DNA of 64,000 nucleotides from Climacteris rufus (taxonomy: Eukaryota; Chordata; Aves; Passeriformes; Climacteridae). The DNA lies in contig VZRZ01002089.1 in assembly GCA_013398175.1 (NCBI GenBank), positions 612,358 to 676,357 on the forward strand. The letters run 5' to 3'. Shown here piece by piece: positions 38,201 to 53,200 of this stretch. Position numbers and translations under genes: made by a program. The notes under the pieces are model-generated. The model was not told where the DNA came from and searched no databases. It worked only from the letters and a program-made list of their open reading frames with translations. Within the stretch, counting starts at the first letter, position 1, and each line of letters starts with the position of its first letter.

Positions 38201-41200
38201 GCTTCTATATTTATGATATTTTCACCTGTTACAGCATGAGAAATGCTGTACTCATGGTCTGAAGAGTGAATTGAGTGTGCTGTTGACAGTGTGTGGATGA
38301 CATGTACCTGTATTCCAGTTTATATTGTGGGCTGGACTTTTCCCAGTGGTAGGATGTAATATAAAAATTACTTCATTAGTGAAAAGTTCCTGGGCTGTTG
38401 TACTTCCCTAAACCTCAGGGAAAGGTTGGCCCAGAGTATAGTCTGTGTTCTCACCAGTTTGGATTACTTCACTGACTCTGCTTCAGAGGAGGGGAGCATT
38501 ATTCTGGAAGGAGTAACTCTTTCTCTTGGTAGTTTCCCACATTGTTGTGGTGGGGTTTTTTCTCTGTTAGGCTTGTATAAGAAAAAAAAAATCACCTCTA
38601 GATGAGACAAAGATGTGAGTGCACAGGCAAGTCTCTGAGCTGTTGTCTCTAATGCTTGCTGCTGACTTTGGACATCTGACAAGTAGTTAGGCTCCTGTAT
38701 TTTTTAGCTAGCCTGCTGCCTATTAAATTACTTATCCCAGTTTCTAAAGGTGGAAGGTCTTTGTGCTTAGTCATGAAACCACTCTTTGGTCTTTGGCATT
38801 AGTTGGTTTTTTAAAGCACAGAAAGAGAATACTGTTATGTAAGGGTGAACACAAGAACAAAGGCACCTATTTCAAGGTTTTCCACAAATGCTTAGTAGAT
38901 GATGGAGAACAGAATAGATGGGGACACCATCTGAGTTCCTGTGTCTCTGAACAGAAGTGTTTTCAGATGTTTGCTTTATACTAAACAGTTGAGGATTTGT
39001 AGTACAGGCATAACTGAAATTATTTTCGTGTTTCTCTGACTTCTGCATATCCTCAGCCTGTTTCAGTGCCAGAGTTGCTGTTGTATTTTTAAAGGGAAGC
39101 TAAAAACAGGTGTATCTGGTATTTTATATACTCATACTCACATTAAAGAAAATATCTATTCCAAATTAATATCTAAATAAAAGTGCTGTGTCAGCAAATT
39201 CTTTCATAACTAATGAAAAATGCCTTTACGTTGAATGCCTACTAGAACACAAAATACTAAAAATAAATAGCAATGCTGTGACTGCAGTTGACTGATTTCA
39301 TCCTAAAATGTTATTTGTGGATGAAACCATGAAAGAGATGAATCAAGTGGTTTTATTTAAGTCCCTGGAAGTGCAATTTATCCATTCTACAATTAGTTGA
39401 ACGTATGTTAACAGAACTGCTTTGTGTGGCCTTCAGCGTGAAGAATTAGATTATGGCTGCTCTAAAATTGAATTTCTGTGTTGTGGTAATATACAATACT
39501 GTGAAAAGTTGGGGGAAAAAGGCTTTGGCACTGGGTTCTGCAGGCTGTCTGCTGAGTGGATCTGCAGGATTTACAGTGGTACCAATGGGTAACACCAAAT
39601 GTGTTGTACCTCATGGTGTGAGGTGTCATCTCTTTGAGCTTGGCTCTAGTCTATTAAAAGGTTAAGTGATTGACAATGATTGGTTCTTTATTGGATTGAT
39701 TTCCACAATACTGGTTTTGCTGTTATAACCTCATTTAGCTCATGTTAGACAACTTTTTGTTCCATTACAGCTGTTAATTTGTGAAAAAAAATCTTACTAT
39801 GATTTATTCACCTCAGTACAACTAGTGTTTAAAAAAGTGCAGTGGGCACTTTGTTGAAAACCAGTATGCATTGTTGTCAGAAAATAACTAACTTATGTTT
39901 TAATAACTGCTAGCTCTTGCAAGACTGTTGTGTCAGAAGATAGTCATAACATGCAAGTATTTTGATAAGTGGCAATTTTCAGAAGCTCAAAGTGGAGTGG
40001 AGACTGCCTACTCAGAGTAGGGTAATAAGCAAACATTTAATACCTGTTCTTAATCTAAGTAATACAAATTATTTTTTCCATAATTTTGTAGTTTTGCAAC
40101 TTTGATGTACAAAAAGCAGAGTTTCTTGCTTCTGTGAATGGACATAAAAATACAAAGTTATGCAGTTATGTTTCTTTTGACTAATTTTGAGCTAATCCTT
40201 TTTCAGCATGGTTTTCTAGAATATAATACTAAAACCTCATGTTGTATTTCCTTGCTGAAGAATAATCTTTTTTTGATGTTAATTGATGCTTTGGAAGACT
40301 ATGAAGGGACAAGAAATATGCATTTAGGGAAGATGTGCATTCTAGATCTTTAACTTCTTAAGGGGAAGTAGTAAAAAAGTGTAGGTTAATAATGTAGGTG
40401 AAGTCCACAAATGTTCACATGATACATTAATGCTACTGACAAGAGCATAAACATAGATGTCATTTTCTCAAGAACATGCAATGTTTAAGTGAGCAACATT
40501 ATTTAGACCTATTTCTTGGTATGGCTCAATTTGTAATTGCTTTTTTTCCCAAGCTTTATCAACAAATCTTCCTTTTTGGCATATGTAATGTATAGTACTG
40601 GAGTACAGTACTTGATACTTAAAATGGCTTTGAAAGAAATGTGAACAAGTGATCTTCAGGGGGGCTCTGCAAATCCATGACCTTGATGATTCATCCTGGC
40701 AGCTTTCTCTGTCTAGAAATGTGGAGTAGTAACAAGAAAATGATAAATCAGGCCTGCAGTGCTATGCTGGTTTTGGCGGGGGGAGAGTTTGGAACAGTTT
40801 CACAGATGATGTAGTTTGTATCTTTTCTTTCATTAATGTGTTTTACATTGAAATGTTTCTACATGGCCTTAGGTATTAGTACAGTAATGGTTGTTGGCTC
40901 CAGATTGCTATTTGAATTCAAGGCAGAATAGTGTATTATTCATATAATGATAGGCAGATTAATTTTTGAGTGATCTTGTGCATCTCATATAGCATGTCCT
41001 TGAACTATGATTATAATTGGCTTTGTAATTTTTCCAGACACTTAATAAGCATTATTTCATTTCTTATGGAACTATAAAATGATCCTTTTTTCTCCATCCT
41101 GAAAGAGGAAATGTTAGAAAGCTTAGCTTATCTACTCACAAATGTGATGACCTTTTCACACCTAATTTTTGTCCAGACTATGATTTACTTTTCTGCAGTT

Positions 41201-44200
41201 GACATTATTAACAGCCAAAGAGCTTAAAACCTTTCAGAATCTGTCTAACCTTAAAAGCACTTGTTCAGTAGCAGTATTTCTTTAAGCAGACATCAAACAG
41301 CTATTGAGAAATTGAGATATTAGTAGCATTCATTGTCATTACTATTTAATCACTTCAATGACAGTTCTGAAATAGAAAATAAATGTAATTATTTCATTAT
41401 GTTCACTTCTCTATGAAGTAGTAAATAACCAAAATAGCAAACCAATTTGATGGTTGTTTTAACAGCCTCATTCCTACTAAACTGTTGGTGAACTGTAGAT
41501 ATTAAACTGGTGGATAAATGATGGTTTTGTACTTTGAGATTTTAGCATTGCTGTTTGAAAGGCGATTAATCTTTTGTCTAAGCCGGATGGAGCAGCATAG
41601 AAGGTGGCAGCTAGGCAAAATAATTATGATCAGTATTGCAACTGGAGCAAAGTTAACTCTTTTACAGATGTTTTGTCCAGCAAGCACAAATTCACAGTGC
41701 ATAGTAGAACAACTGTAGTATAGAGGCTGCTGTATTTGGTTTCTTTATCTTAGAAACCTCGACAACACTTTTTTGTCCGCTTAAACACTGACATATACTG
41801 AGTCTGTATGTTGGAGAGAAACCATTATTATGAAAAATGAAGGTGAATGTATAGCAAGATACCATAAGGGAGGAATAGTAGAGAAATGGATAAACAAGTG
41901 CTCACTGCAAGGTTCATGTTGTGTACAGCAGGTCATGCAAGAACTGCCACATTGAACATACCTGGTCTGTTTGGTCAGTCTGTTCCATGCCTTGAGATGT
42001 TGTTTTTATAGCAATGCTGTTCAAAAAGTTATGTGCTCTCATAGCAACTGAAGATTGGATGCTAAAACTTCCCATGAAAAATTGAGATTTCACTAGATAA
42101 CATGTTGAATGATTTTTGAAGCTGTATGGCATGAGATTTTCAGAGGAAGCAAATACCCAGCTATCCATGAGGGTCTGCCATCTTTAGATGCATTTAGTAG
42201 GCTTTCTCCTTTACACCTCACAATTTAAGGGAAGATATATGAACTGTTGTCCTATTTTCCATGCTTAATGATGTTGTGGAAATAAGATTCTTGCATTTCA
42301 GTTCTTATTTTTGAATAGTATTATGAGTAGGTATCTGGAGATGGAGACACATGGCTTTAATGTAAGAAAACAGATGTTGAATCTTTGTAGAGTGAGATTA
42401 CTTTTCAGGAGAACTGTGCACTCAGGCTGCACAGAGAAAGTACAATTTCAGTCAAGGTGGAGTCCCAGTTGCTCTTACATGAGCTGAGTGTTGCCTGTGT
42501 TGCTGTGGCACCCAAAAGTGCACCTCACTTGTGACTACTTTATTGGACTGATTGAGTTGCTCTGTCAGAAGCAATGCTGGCAACAGTGAGTTGTATCCTT
42601 CTGAAACTGTTCAGTACAAGCAACTGAATTTATCTGTTGCTATGAGGGGTAAAAGGTATCCTGTGATTTCCCCCATGGTTAGCATATTTCAAATAAAATG
42701 CTAATGAGGCTGGTAGTACATGAACGTATCTTCTGTACTGAAAGAATTATTTAAATGTGTTTTTTTTCTGGGACAATTATATTGAAGCAAAGTAGCTTAT
42801 GCTTGATTGTATTTCTTAAATACTGCATGTGTTAAAATAGTTTAGCTGGTTTTGACTGGAATAGATGCATTTTTGTCAGTCTGGTTAGTAGAATTGAAAA
42901 TTTTGTCTTTTGTGGTCACACTTTGAGGTTAAGTATTGACAGAAGCTGTTGTACAAAAATAAGATTTTGAATATTTGTATCTGTAAGTTGTGAACATTTC
43001 TGATGTCTTTTATGCAGTGGTTATAAGAATTCTGTTAATTTGGCTTTTTCGTGGGACTTCACTAGAGGGCAGTGCTGTGCAAGAAGTGTTTGTCAATATT
43101 AATTTCTGCACTTCTTGCCCAAGGTTAGATATACACCTTTTAAAGATAGCCACTTTAAAGCCACATACAGATATATAGACCACTAATAATAAATGGAATA
43201 GGAAGTCTTTCTGCTGTGCTACACAAATATTTTTCGATAATTTATTGAAATCACAAGTTTAATTCTTAAATATCTTTAACCAGAAAATGTTGTTGAGCTA
43301 TCTTCATTTATAGTTCTGATTGTGTACCAAGCTGATGAGAATTTACCTGTTCTGTTTGATCTCTAACAAGGACAGATTGTGTTTGGGCCACAAGTTAATC
43401 ATTTGACCATATCTTATTAGCTGAACATAGCAGATATCAAAAATGGAGCATAATCAACTTCCAGTTAAAGTATAATGCCTGGCTTCAGGCTTTTTGTGGT
43501 AGGTTTTCAAAATGAGCTTTAACTCCTTTTCAAAGTAATTAGCTTTATTAATTTCAGTATGGTTTTGCTGTTCTCATAACTGCTGTGTGCTTATGGCTGA
43601 TATGGTTGTTGATTAGGTGTTCCCAACTTAATACTCCCTTGTAGGTGAAACTCTTTCATACCTTGTGCAATTTAGAAATCTTAAACTAGAGGTTATAGTT
43701 TCCAGTGGAAAACCTTTCTGGATAGTTTTAATACTCAAAGGTTTATCCCTCAAGTAATTGCTTGATGCAACTTCAGTAAAACACGATTTTACAACTTGTT
43801 GCAACTTCACTTGTGTTCCTCTTTGTGTTTGAGTGACCATTATTAGCATAATAGGCAAGTAATAAGGAAGACTTTCTTATCTGGCCATGGGTTCTGTGAG
43901 TTCAGCAGGTCTGAAATGTTGTAACATGCTGAGTCTGCAAGAGACCAAGCATCAGAACAGCAGCTCCTCCTTCTAAATCTGAACTGTGAATGACATGAGT
44001 AGCTGAAACTCCTGTAGGATGAGAAGGAACAGGACCTGGAAAAATGAAGATTAGGCAAATTAGCTGTGATGCTCATGTAATTTCTCTTAAGGTATTTAAT
44101 CATCTGTCTGGAGCAGTATATTCGGGTTCAGTGGCATGCTGAGAGAACAGGTAGAATGCTTCTCACTGCTCTTCAGTGCTAACTGATACTACATAAAGGT

Positions 44201-47200
44201 ACTGAACTAGTTGTGTTCATGTGAGCTACAGGCTCCTGCTTCAGATGGATTTATTTTCAAATTACTATCACAGTCTGAACTACCACTTCCATGAGTAACA
44301 AATAAGACCGAAGTCTCAAGAGTTTTGTTTAGACTGTTCTTCTAATAGGGTTGGGAAGGTGGGTTTTCTGTTCCAGTAAGTTCTGTGTTTTTCCCTTATC
44401 CTTTTGAGTAGAAGGCCTTATTTTTAAATAAGTCTGTGAAGTATAAATATGAGATGTTACCTGTATTTCCTGTGGGCAGAGACTCAAATGAGAACAAAAC
44501 AGCTGCTCATGGATGATGCTTCTAACTTGTACTTAATAGGTAATGAGCTCTTAGGATTTGGCTTTCCAGCCTTTAAGCTAAATGATAAAGGGTGATCTCT
44601 TGTGTGGAGCGATTGTGGTGATTCAAGAGAGGGGAATCTTCTCTAAAATCAGTTGGTTTAACTATAAATTTAGATTTTTTATGCTGCAAAATGTGGTTTC
44701 AATGAAGCTGATTAGACATACAAGTAACAGCACAGATAGCAGCCTGAGGCTTTAGAGAGCTATCTTTGCAACGTGTTATCAGATGCCAGCCCAACAGTTA
44801 GTGTTTAGTAATAGACTCAGTTCATTTTGAAGAACCTGTGTGGCAAAAACCCCATGTATACTTAATTGATTATTACATTTGGATGTCTGTTTTTAACTCT
44901 GTGGTGCAACGTCTCTTGTCTGACAACACTTCTAGGCAAAGGTTGTCTAAAAATAAGTCTTGGAAACTGTTGTTTCAGTGGTATAAATATGTCAAGAATT
45001 AATTACTTGTTTTATATAAATTCATGTGCATAAATTAACTTGTACTAACTACTTTAAGTGTTCCTTTGATCTGTTTTCATTCAAATTCCAAACTTTAAAC
45101 GCACAATTTGTTTCAGGACTGAGCCTTCTCTCAGCTTTAGTATACCGCTTTGGTTTTCCTTTGCTATCTTGAAAACAGTGCTTGCTTGTTAAGTTCCAGA
45201 TGCCTAAAATAATAGCCCATGAATAATTTAACACTTGTACTTAAAACTTTGTCCAGGGCAATCTTGAATTATACCAGCCTGAAGGGAAATGCAACCCTGA
45301 AAATGAGCTAATAGTGCTTCTGTGCAGACCTGTGACACATCACATGAGATGACTCATCTTTGTTCTTCATTCTACATGCTGTTATCTTGAAGGACCAGTG
45401 TGTCTTCTCCCCCCACTGATGATGGGAAGCTTACTTGCATAACCATCCTACTGTTGGCATCTTCAGTATGCAGGGAAGGAACTTAGACAGCCTTTTGTCA
45501 CTTCAGCAAGCTTGATGTTCAAGTGTGTAGTTCACATCTTCAAAAACAGCAAAACAGTGCATCACTTAGAAAGTTATATTTTGCTTTGTAGAAACTTAGA
45601 TTAAGTATTAAAACTGAGTTTATTTCTTAACTATTTCATTGAGTATGTAACTTGATATGTGAGTTGTATGTTAGCTGTTTGAAGAACAGGTGGAAACCTC
45701 CAATGTTGAAATCTAATCACTTCTAAGCTTAGGTTTGTAAAATTGTTTAGGCATATTGTCATAGTAATCTCTTACATGTGTTTCTACACAATGGTATTGG
45801 CTGGAAGTGTTCTGGAAGTGTCCAGACAGGGACCTCAGTTAAACTGCAACCTGCATTCTAGTTTATTATGTTGGATGGTGTTCATATGTCCCCTAAATTC
45901 TGGAGTTATGCCACTAGCTGACCTGAGTGAGCTCTTTGGGTTCAGTATGGGCCCAATACTGTGGGGTCTTCATAAATGACCTGGGTGATGGGGTTGAGTA
46001 GTCATGTAGTTTGAGAAAGATGGGAAAGGTGGGAAGATTGGGCCAACAGTGTTAGCAATGGGCTTTTCTTGCAATGGGCTAATTTCAGGCAACAGTTCAT
46101 GCTTGGGTCTGATCAGCTGGGGGATGGTTCTGCTGAAAAGCACCTGGAAGTCCTAGGGAACAGCAAGCTGAGCATGGTGCAGCCGAAGGACAGTGTCCTG
46201 GGCTTGCATCAGCAAGAGCATAGCTATTATTTCATTGTACTTGATACTTCCAAAGCCACACCTGGGAATACTGTGTCTAGTTTTGATCCCCTAGTTTATG
46301 AAACTGGAAAACTGTAGAGGCTCCAGTGAGGTCTTGTGGAAGTGATTACAAAGTTGCAGAGAGCAATCCATAAACAGAGGCTGAAGAAATTTTGTTTGGC
46401 CCGGAGAAGAGAATTGTGGGGGATTGCTTTTTACAGAATCATGGAATCATCTAGGGTGGAAAGAACCTTTGAGATCATTGAGTCCAACCTATGACCTAAC
46501 ACCACCTTGTCAATGAGACCATGGCACTGAGTGCCACATCCAGTCTGTTCCTAAACATCTCCAGGGACAATGACTCCACCCCTGCCCTGGGCAGCCCATT
46601 CCAAAGCCCAATCACCATTTCTGTGAAGAATTTCTTCATAATGTCCAACCTACACCTCCCCTGGTGCAGCTTAAGCCTGTGTTCTCTTGTCCTATAGCTG
46701 GTTGCCTGGGAGAAGAGGCTCACCACCCCCACATGGCTACAACCTCCTTTCTGGTAATTGTAGTGGGGCATAAGATCCCCCTGAGCCTTCTTTTCTCCAG
46801 GCGAAACAGCCCCAGCTCCCTCCACTGCTCCTCACAGGACTTTTGTTCCTGACCCTTCACCAGCTTTGTTGCCCTTCTGTGGACACTCTCCAGCATCTCA
46901 ACGTCCTTCCTGAATTGAGGGGCCCAGAACTGGACACAACACTCAAGGTACAGCTTCACCAGTGCCAAGTACAGAGGGACAATCCCTTCCCTGGTCCTGC
47001 TGGCTGCATTATTTCTGATACAGATCAGGATGCCATTGACCTTCTTGGCCATCTGGACTTAAGCTGGCTCATGTTCAGCCACTGTCAATATCCCCAGGTC
47101 CCTTTCTTCCTGGCCACTGTCCAGCCACTCTGTCCCCAACCTGTAGTGCTGTAGGGGGTTGTTGTGGCCAAAGTGTAGGACCTGGCATTTGGTGTTCATG

Positions 47201-50200
47201 AACCTGATATTGTTGGATTGGGCCCATCTTTCCAGCCTGTCCAGGTCCCTCTGTAGAGCCCTCCTACCTTCTGGCAGACCAATGTTCTCCCCCAGCTTGG
47301 TGTCCTCTGCAAATTGCCTAATGGTAGACTGAATCCCCTCATCCACATCATCAGTAAAGGTACTAATCAGGACTGGGCCTAACACTGATCCCTGGGGGAC
47401 ACCACTGGTAACTGGCCACCAACTGCAGCACCATTCACTGCCACTCTCTGGGGCTGGCCATCCAGCCAGTTCTTAACCCAGCAAAGAGTGCACCTGATGA
47501 AGCTGTGGGCTGCCAACTTTTCCAGGAGAATACTGTGCAAGATGGTGTTGAAGGCTTTGCTGAAGTCCAGGTAGACAATATCCACAGCCTCATGTAGGTG
47601 GCAAAGGAGCTTAGTGCTCTCAAAGGAGATACTCTAAAGAGAGAGCTGTAACATGTTTATGGACAGTTGTCAAGTCCAGCCTAAGTTAGGGCACACTGAA
47701 AATTACAGTCAAAAAATGGACAGTGTCTTTGGGCTCAATGTATGAGACTTTAGTATGTCTAAGTAAGTAAGTTTCTAAGCAGGTCAAATCATGTCTTGTG
47801 TACTGAAAACTAGTGATATGACAGCATGTATGGTGACACTTTTAACACACTAGCATTTGTGTTAAATCTATTCTCAGTATGAAATGTAAAGCTGTGCTTA
47901 AAGGAGGGAGTGGTATTCCTGTGAAAACTGTTCTTCGAAATTCCAGGAACTATTTAAATGGCTTGTAGACATGGCACTCAAGGACATGGTTTAGTGATGG
48001 ACTTGGCAGTGTTAGGTTACTGGTTCGAATCTGTTTAGAGGCCTTTTTCAACCTAAACAGTTCTCTGAAGTGTTCAGATATCAAGCACTCTAGTAAAATT
48101 GTGTGTTAATTGTTGAGAGGGAACCTTCCTGTTGAGCTCTGCACCAAGAACATCATCCGCAGTAAACAAATTACAAGCTTAAAGATAATGTCTCTAAACT
48201 GTTTGGAGAAACTTCTGACCTTGGCCTTCATCTATAAGAATCATAAAGTAACAGAGAGGAAACAGTGGCATTTTCTTCTTGGTTACCTTGCCTTGAGTAT
48301 CAGTTTCTTAAGTTAGTGGAAAGCTTACAGACCTTGCATTGGAAAAATCTGGGTGTGCGGTTGATGTAGAAGCTGGCAAAACACTTTGAATGATAAAGAA
48401 TTTATAATGAGGAATAAAAAGCCAACAAAATGTATGAATGTCAATGGGTATCTAAGCAATCTTGGAATGTAACTGAGTTCAGGTGTTCACCTAACTTTTG
48501 CTGCCTTTTTACTGCAGAATTTTGGTTTTAGTAAATCAGGTACTTTCTACCTGATTTTATTTTCAAAAGCAAATTGAAGACTACTGTCTGCAAAGAAATT
48601 ATGTATACTTTGTTTCTAAAACTGTTGAGGTTCAGTATCTAGAAATTCCTGTATTGCACAAAATGTTGATTTTGAGCTAAAGTGGGAAGTTTAAGGTTTT
48701 GGGAAGCTATGTGATTTGAGAAAAAACAAAGACTAGTTTGATAAATCTTTGGTGTACTATGCTTATATGAAGTCTTAACACATGTCTGAGTGATCATGAG
48801 ACACTTAAGTACCACTGGAATTATGTGGGGTGCTGGAATTTGCATAGCATTTTTGTTTTGCTCAATAAGGGAAAGAAAGTGGTTGCCTTAGTAATAGTTT
48901 GCAGATGGGGTGAAAAAACCACCCAGTAGTGATACCTTATAGCTACAACATACAGCAGCCTCATCAGATGAAAATATATGACAGAAAATTTGAGTATGTA
49001 TGTTTCCTTTTTATTTTAGGCTTATGGTATGTCAGCTTTGCCTCTAAACTTGATTAAGGGAACCACCAGTGCAGCTTATGAACGTTTAGAGAACACTGAA
49101 GATATTGAAGAAGTGGAGCAACATTTATCAAGGATTAAATCAAAGGTAAGATCTTCACTGTTCTCACTTTCTTAAAGATTTTTTTGCTTGCTTGCTAGTT
49201 TATGGTCATGCTGTAAAGACTCTTTGTTCCAGAAAGAATAACAAGTCAGAAGTTAAAGGATTGCAGTTATTTGAGTTATTTTGAAACATGCATGGTCACT
49301 TGTGTGGTAGTGATTACATTCTCTATGTCAGTCCTGCAGCAGTAGTTTTCTGTCTAGCTAATAAGTGTTAACAGATTAAACTCAAAACTTCTGCAGTCCT
49401 GCTTGGATGGAAGAGATGCTTTGTAGATAGTAACCTCACGTAGTCTGCTGCAAGAAATGGCATTGTTTGTTGACTTACTCAATGCAGTGTAGTTAAAACA
49501 CTGGATACTTGCCACATAGAGCTGTCATGATTTAGATTGATCAAACCATTAATCATCTTTATGAATAAATAGCAGCTCCAGATACTGTTGCTTCCCAGTT
49601 AATGTACCTTGCTGTTATAAATAATTTCTCTATGCAAAGCATACATATGGAAAAGTCTTCTGAGTCCTAACTATCCCTAGGATGCTAAAACCATTTATAA
49701 ACCCATGATGGCTTTGCAGCTAATGGAAATGCTGTGCCTCGTGTAAGCAAGACACTTTTAACAACCTCCTAGTGCAAGCTGAAGGAGGCTAAGGCTTCTT
49801 TACATAGAAGATGATAGGGGAAAATCTCCTGCCTCTTTTTTCAATCCATTTCAGATAATGGTTTCACCAGTGTTTTCTCAGCCTTGACTGGGGAGAGTGA
49901 CATTGAGATGCCTTGCTTCCATCCTGGCAGTCCATCTGTGCTGTTGTGTGCTCAGTGACTGTAGACTTCAGAGATATTGAAACAGTTCCAACAGTCTTCC
50001 CTTGATACTTGGCTTACCTCTACACAGCGTGTGCACCTTCAGTGTTCTAGACATTTTGTTGAATAATGAAATCTAAAAAGCAGTCTCTCCCGGTTTAAAT
50101 TACTGTGTTTTTATTTTGCATGGAGTTGTACAACAACAAAGGCATCCCTTACTGAAATCAATATGAGAAAAATGAGAAACCTGTGACAAATGCATCATTA

Positions 50201-53200
50201 TTATTATTGTTAGAGAAGACCTTGTTAGATTATGAGAATTTGCGTGCAACTGGTCTTGTTCAATCTAGCTAAAAAATAGGATCAAGAAGTAGAAAGTCTT
50301 TAAGTTATGTCTGTTTTAATATGAGCTTTTTCTTGCCTGATGGATTATGGTCAGGATTCTGCCTCATTCTCTAATTGAAATCTTAGTACTTCAATTACAT
50401 TTGCAGTAAGTCGGAAGAAAGTGAGTGTTACTGAGAGTGCTGTATCGTAAAAACTAAAAGTATGAAGGTATGCTACTTGTATTCAGTATGGAGTATGTTC
50501 TTGTACTGCTAGTACATCTGGTAGGTTCATTTTATGAGTCTTAAATAATTGGAGCTTGAACTATTGTCCAGAAGTCCTTTTTAAGTCTCAGAGGTGCTAC
50601 ACAGGGTATGATGAATGTGTTCTGTTAAAAGTACTTTGTGATCTCCAGTTTAAGTATTACATATGCCTAGAACATGGTCTTAGTCTTGTAACAGTTTTGA
50701 CAAATTTATTTGATTTTTTTTAAACTTCATTGGAATAAAGTGTTGCACTTTTGCAAGAAGGCTCTTCTAAAATAAGACAACAAGAAAATTTCAAAACTTT
50801 AAAATTTCCTCCTATACGAGAACCTTTTTCATCTAAATATGAGTTTGTAATACACTAGCATCAATCTTAGAAACAATTTTGGTTCAGCTACCTAATGCCT
50901 ATTTTGTTGCTTTTTGTTTATTAGCATGTAACTGAGATGTAAAGATGTGTGTTGCACTGACCTCAAGCTGCCTGGTGGCCTGGTAGGCAACAAATTGTGA
51001 TGCCCCAGCAGTGTGACAATCAGAATCCTGTCAGTGCTGCCTGCAAGTAGCTCAGTTGGAAGGCTGCTGCTGCAAGGTGTTGCTGGGCAACAGGCAAGGG
51101 TAAAGGAAGAAAGAGGGAGTCTTTCCTTGTCTGTAATCCCAACTTTATTCCAGCCCCGAGGGGCAGAGCTCCAGTCGAAAGGGGGGAACAAAGGAGAAGA
51201 GCCCTGGGGAGCAGTTACAGCCCCCTTTTGAAACAGGGGCGGAGAAGGGGAGGAAAAAAGGGATAAACCAGTAAGAGAATGACGAGAGGTGACAGGGAAC
51301 AAATCACAGAGGGTTAGGGGAGGAACATATTTGAATCAACCAATGGGGAACCAAACTGAACAGAACTTTCCAGAGCTCAATACATAAGCAATGAAACACA
51401 TGAATAAACAGAGGAGTCTAAACCCATAGCATTACGGGAACAGAGAGGTTTCTGGAAGGAGAGGAAGAGATGCTGCTGAGGGACACCCAGTGGGGAGCAG
51501 CCTTAAACCTTGGTCTCCCCCTTGGATCCACCCTCATGGTTGGTGTCCTGGGTGGGGAAATCCACCAACTGGATGTCACTCAGCCCCAAGGTGGGCTGGG
51601 TCACCACAACACAGGTGCTATTCAATTTACAGCAGAGTGTAATGTTTCTTGGTCAGTGTTCAAAGTCTCAAAATTAAAGTACATTCTTAAACATGATAAA
51701 TGATCTGCTATGTTTAGCTAATTCTTGGGGTAATGCTGCTTCTTGTTTGAACTGTTTCTTGCTCTTTGCAAGTGTAAGAAACATATGGCTGAGTATCTAG
51801 TGCAATCCTGGGAAGAAAATAGAAGTGCCAAGCTGGGTATGTAGGCTTAATAATGGAATTTAACAGGAAGTGACCTTTGAAAATCACCATATTCAACCCC
51901 TGCACAGAAGACATGGACCCCTTTCAGGTTAGGTCAGGTTATTCAGATCATGTCTGGGCTTTTGAAGCATTTCTAACCATGGTGACTATCCACCCTGTTA
52001 ACAGTTTTGAACTTCTTCATTGTGAAAAGTAGTTTCTGCCACCTAATAGGAATTCCTCTTGTTGCAGCTTGTAACTTTGCACTTCATCCTCTTGATACAC
52101 ATAGAAATGATGCATGCATGAATTATATACTGCAAATTCCTTAGAGTTGTTGTAAATAATTAAACTAGCTGTCAATTCTATTCTTGATTTGGTGACTGTT
52201 GATCTCTTGCACTCTTCTGTAAGCAGTGCAGAGATGGTCGTCCTCTGTCATCAAGGGATAGACGGACTTTACAACAATTAGAAGAGAGATTAAGGACGCT
52301 TCGAAGGAGAGAAAGGCATCTGGAGTCTATTGAAAAAAGCTGGTGGACAAAGTTCTGTGAAGCTATTCGACCTCTAAAGGTAAAACTTCTCACTTTTTGA
52401 TACTTAAATTGAAATAACTTCCAACTTTCTGCTTCCGACATAAATTGTAGGTCAAGTTTATCAATGACCATCCTCAATGTCAACTGCTTTTTTTGTTTGC
52501 TCTAGTACTACACAATGACAGCCTTATAGCAAACTCTGTTGGAAAATCTTTTATTTTGCCTCAACTATGGTTAAGATCAAAAATGAACAAATCTTAGCTG
52601 ATCAACTATAGTGCAGCTGCCGTAGAAAGTCTGAATATCTTATCTTTTTAATTAAACATGTGAAAATGAGAAGGAAGAATTCTATATCTGTCAGTTAGTT
52701 TAGGTTAATCTGAACTACATGTATCCAGCAGAAGTGAGAGATACTTTGATACTATATGCATTTGGAACAAGCATCTTGCCAAGGAATTACTTGATAAATA
52801 GTAAGCTAGCTGCATAGAGCTTGATGTCATGATACTTAACCAATGGAAAGGAGGTGGTTACTGGGGCAAAGCTTTCATCTTGGTGTCTTTGATCTTAGGA
52901 CTTTGATTTTTAGTAGATACCTAGTATTAAAAACTAGTACTTTTATGAGCAGTATTGCCATATAAAGCATTTCTTGCCAATTAGATGTAGGAAGAAATTT
53001 TTGCATTACTTTCAACTGTAGGCTGCTTTTGGGAGAGCGGGGGAGAGGGGGATGGGCTGTAAGCAATTTCTTCTGTTATTGGTGCTGTTAATGCTGAGTA
53101 CTGATGAAAAGGGGCTGAAATTGCAATTGAACAAAAGCTTTCAGTGTGAAATTCTTTGTGGAGTTATCTTGCTGTGATACATTACAATTATAGACTTAGC

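Larger units (their letters stand above)
35869..49019 (+). other. LMBRD1: LMBRD1 intron 7 (13.2 kb)
   Basis: The largest intron in the window, GT-AG. It contains CR1 copies at 37377-37475, 45880-46420, 46434-47625 and 47970-48070. From 37.5 to 45.9 kb I recognise no transposon, exon or RNA gene; small open frames there lack domain signatures. Confidence 0.85.
49146..52226 (+). other. LMBRD1: LMBRD1 intron 8 (3.1 kb)
   Basis: A GT-AG intron. Its second half carries a solo LTR (50948-51613) and a CR1 remnant (51855-52105) close to exon 9. The first half is featureless. Confidence 0.85.

Noticed and set aside
43843..44103. Minus-strand frame with Ser/Arg-rich segment resembling an SR-domain retrocopy
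   Set aside because: The Ser/Arg run is short and irregular, with no RRM or poly-A tail nearby, so a processed pseudogene is not supported.
46496..47623. Several minus-strand open frames with reverse-transcriptase similarity considered as a host gene
   Set aside because: They are pieces of one decayed CR1 LINE with an adjacent CR1 tail, not a domesticated gene; the frames are broken.
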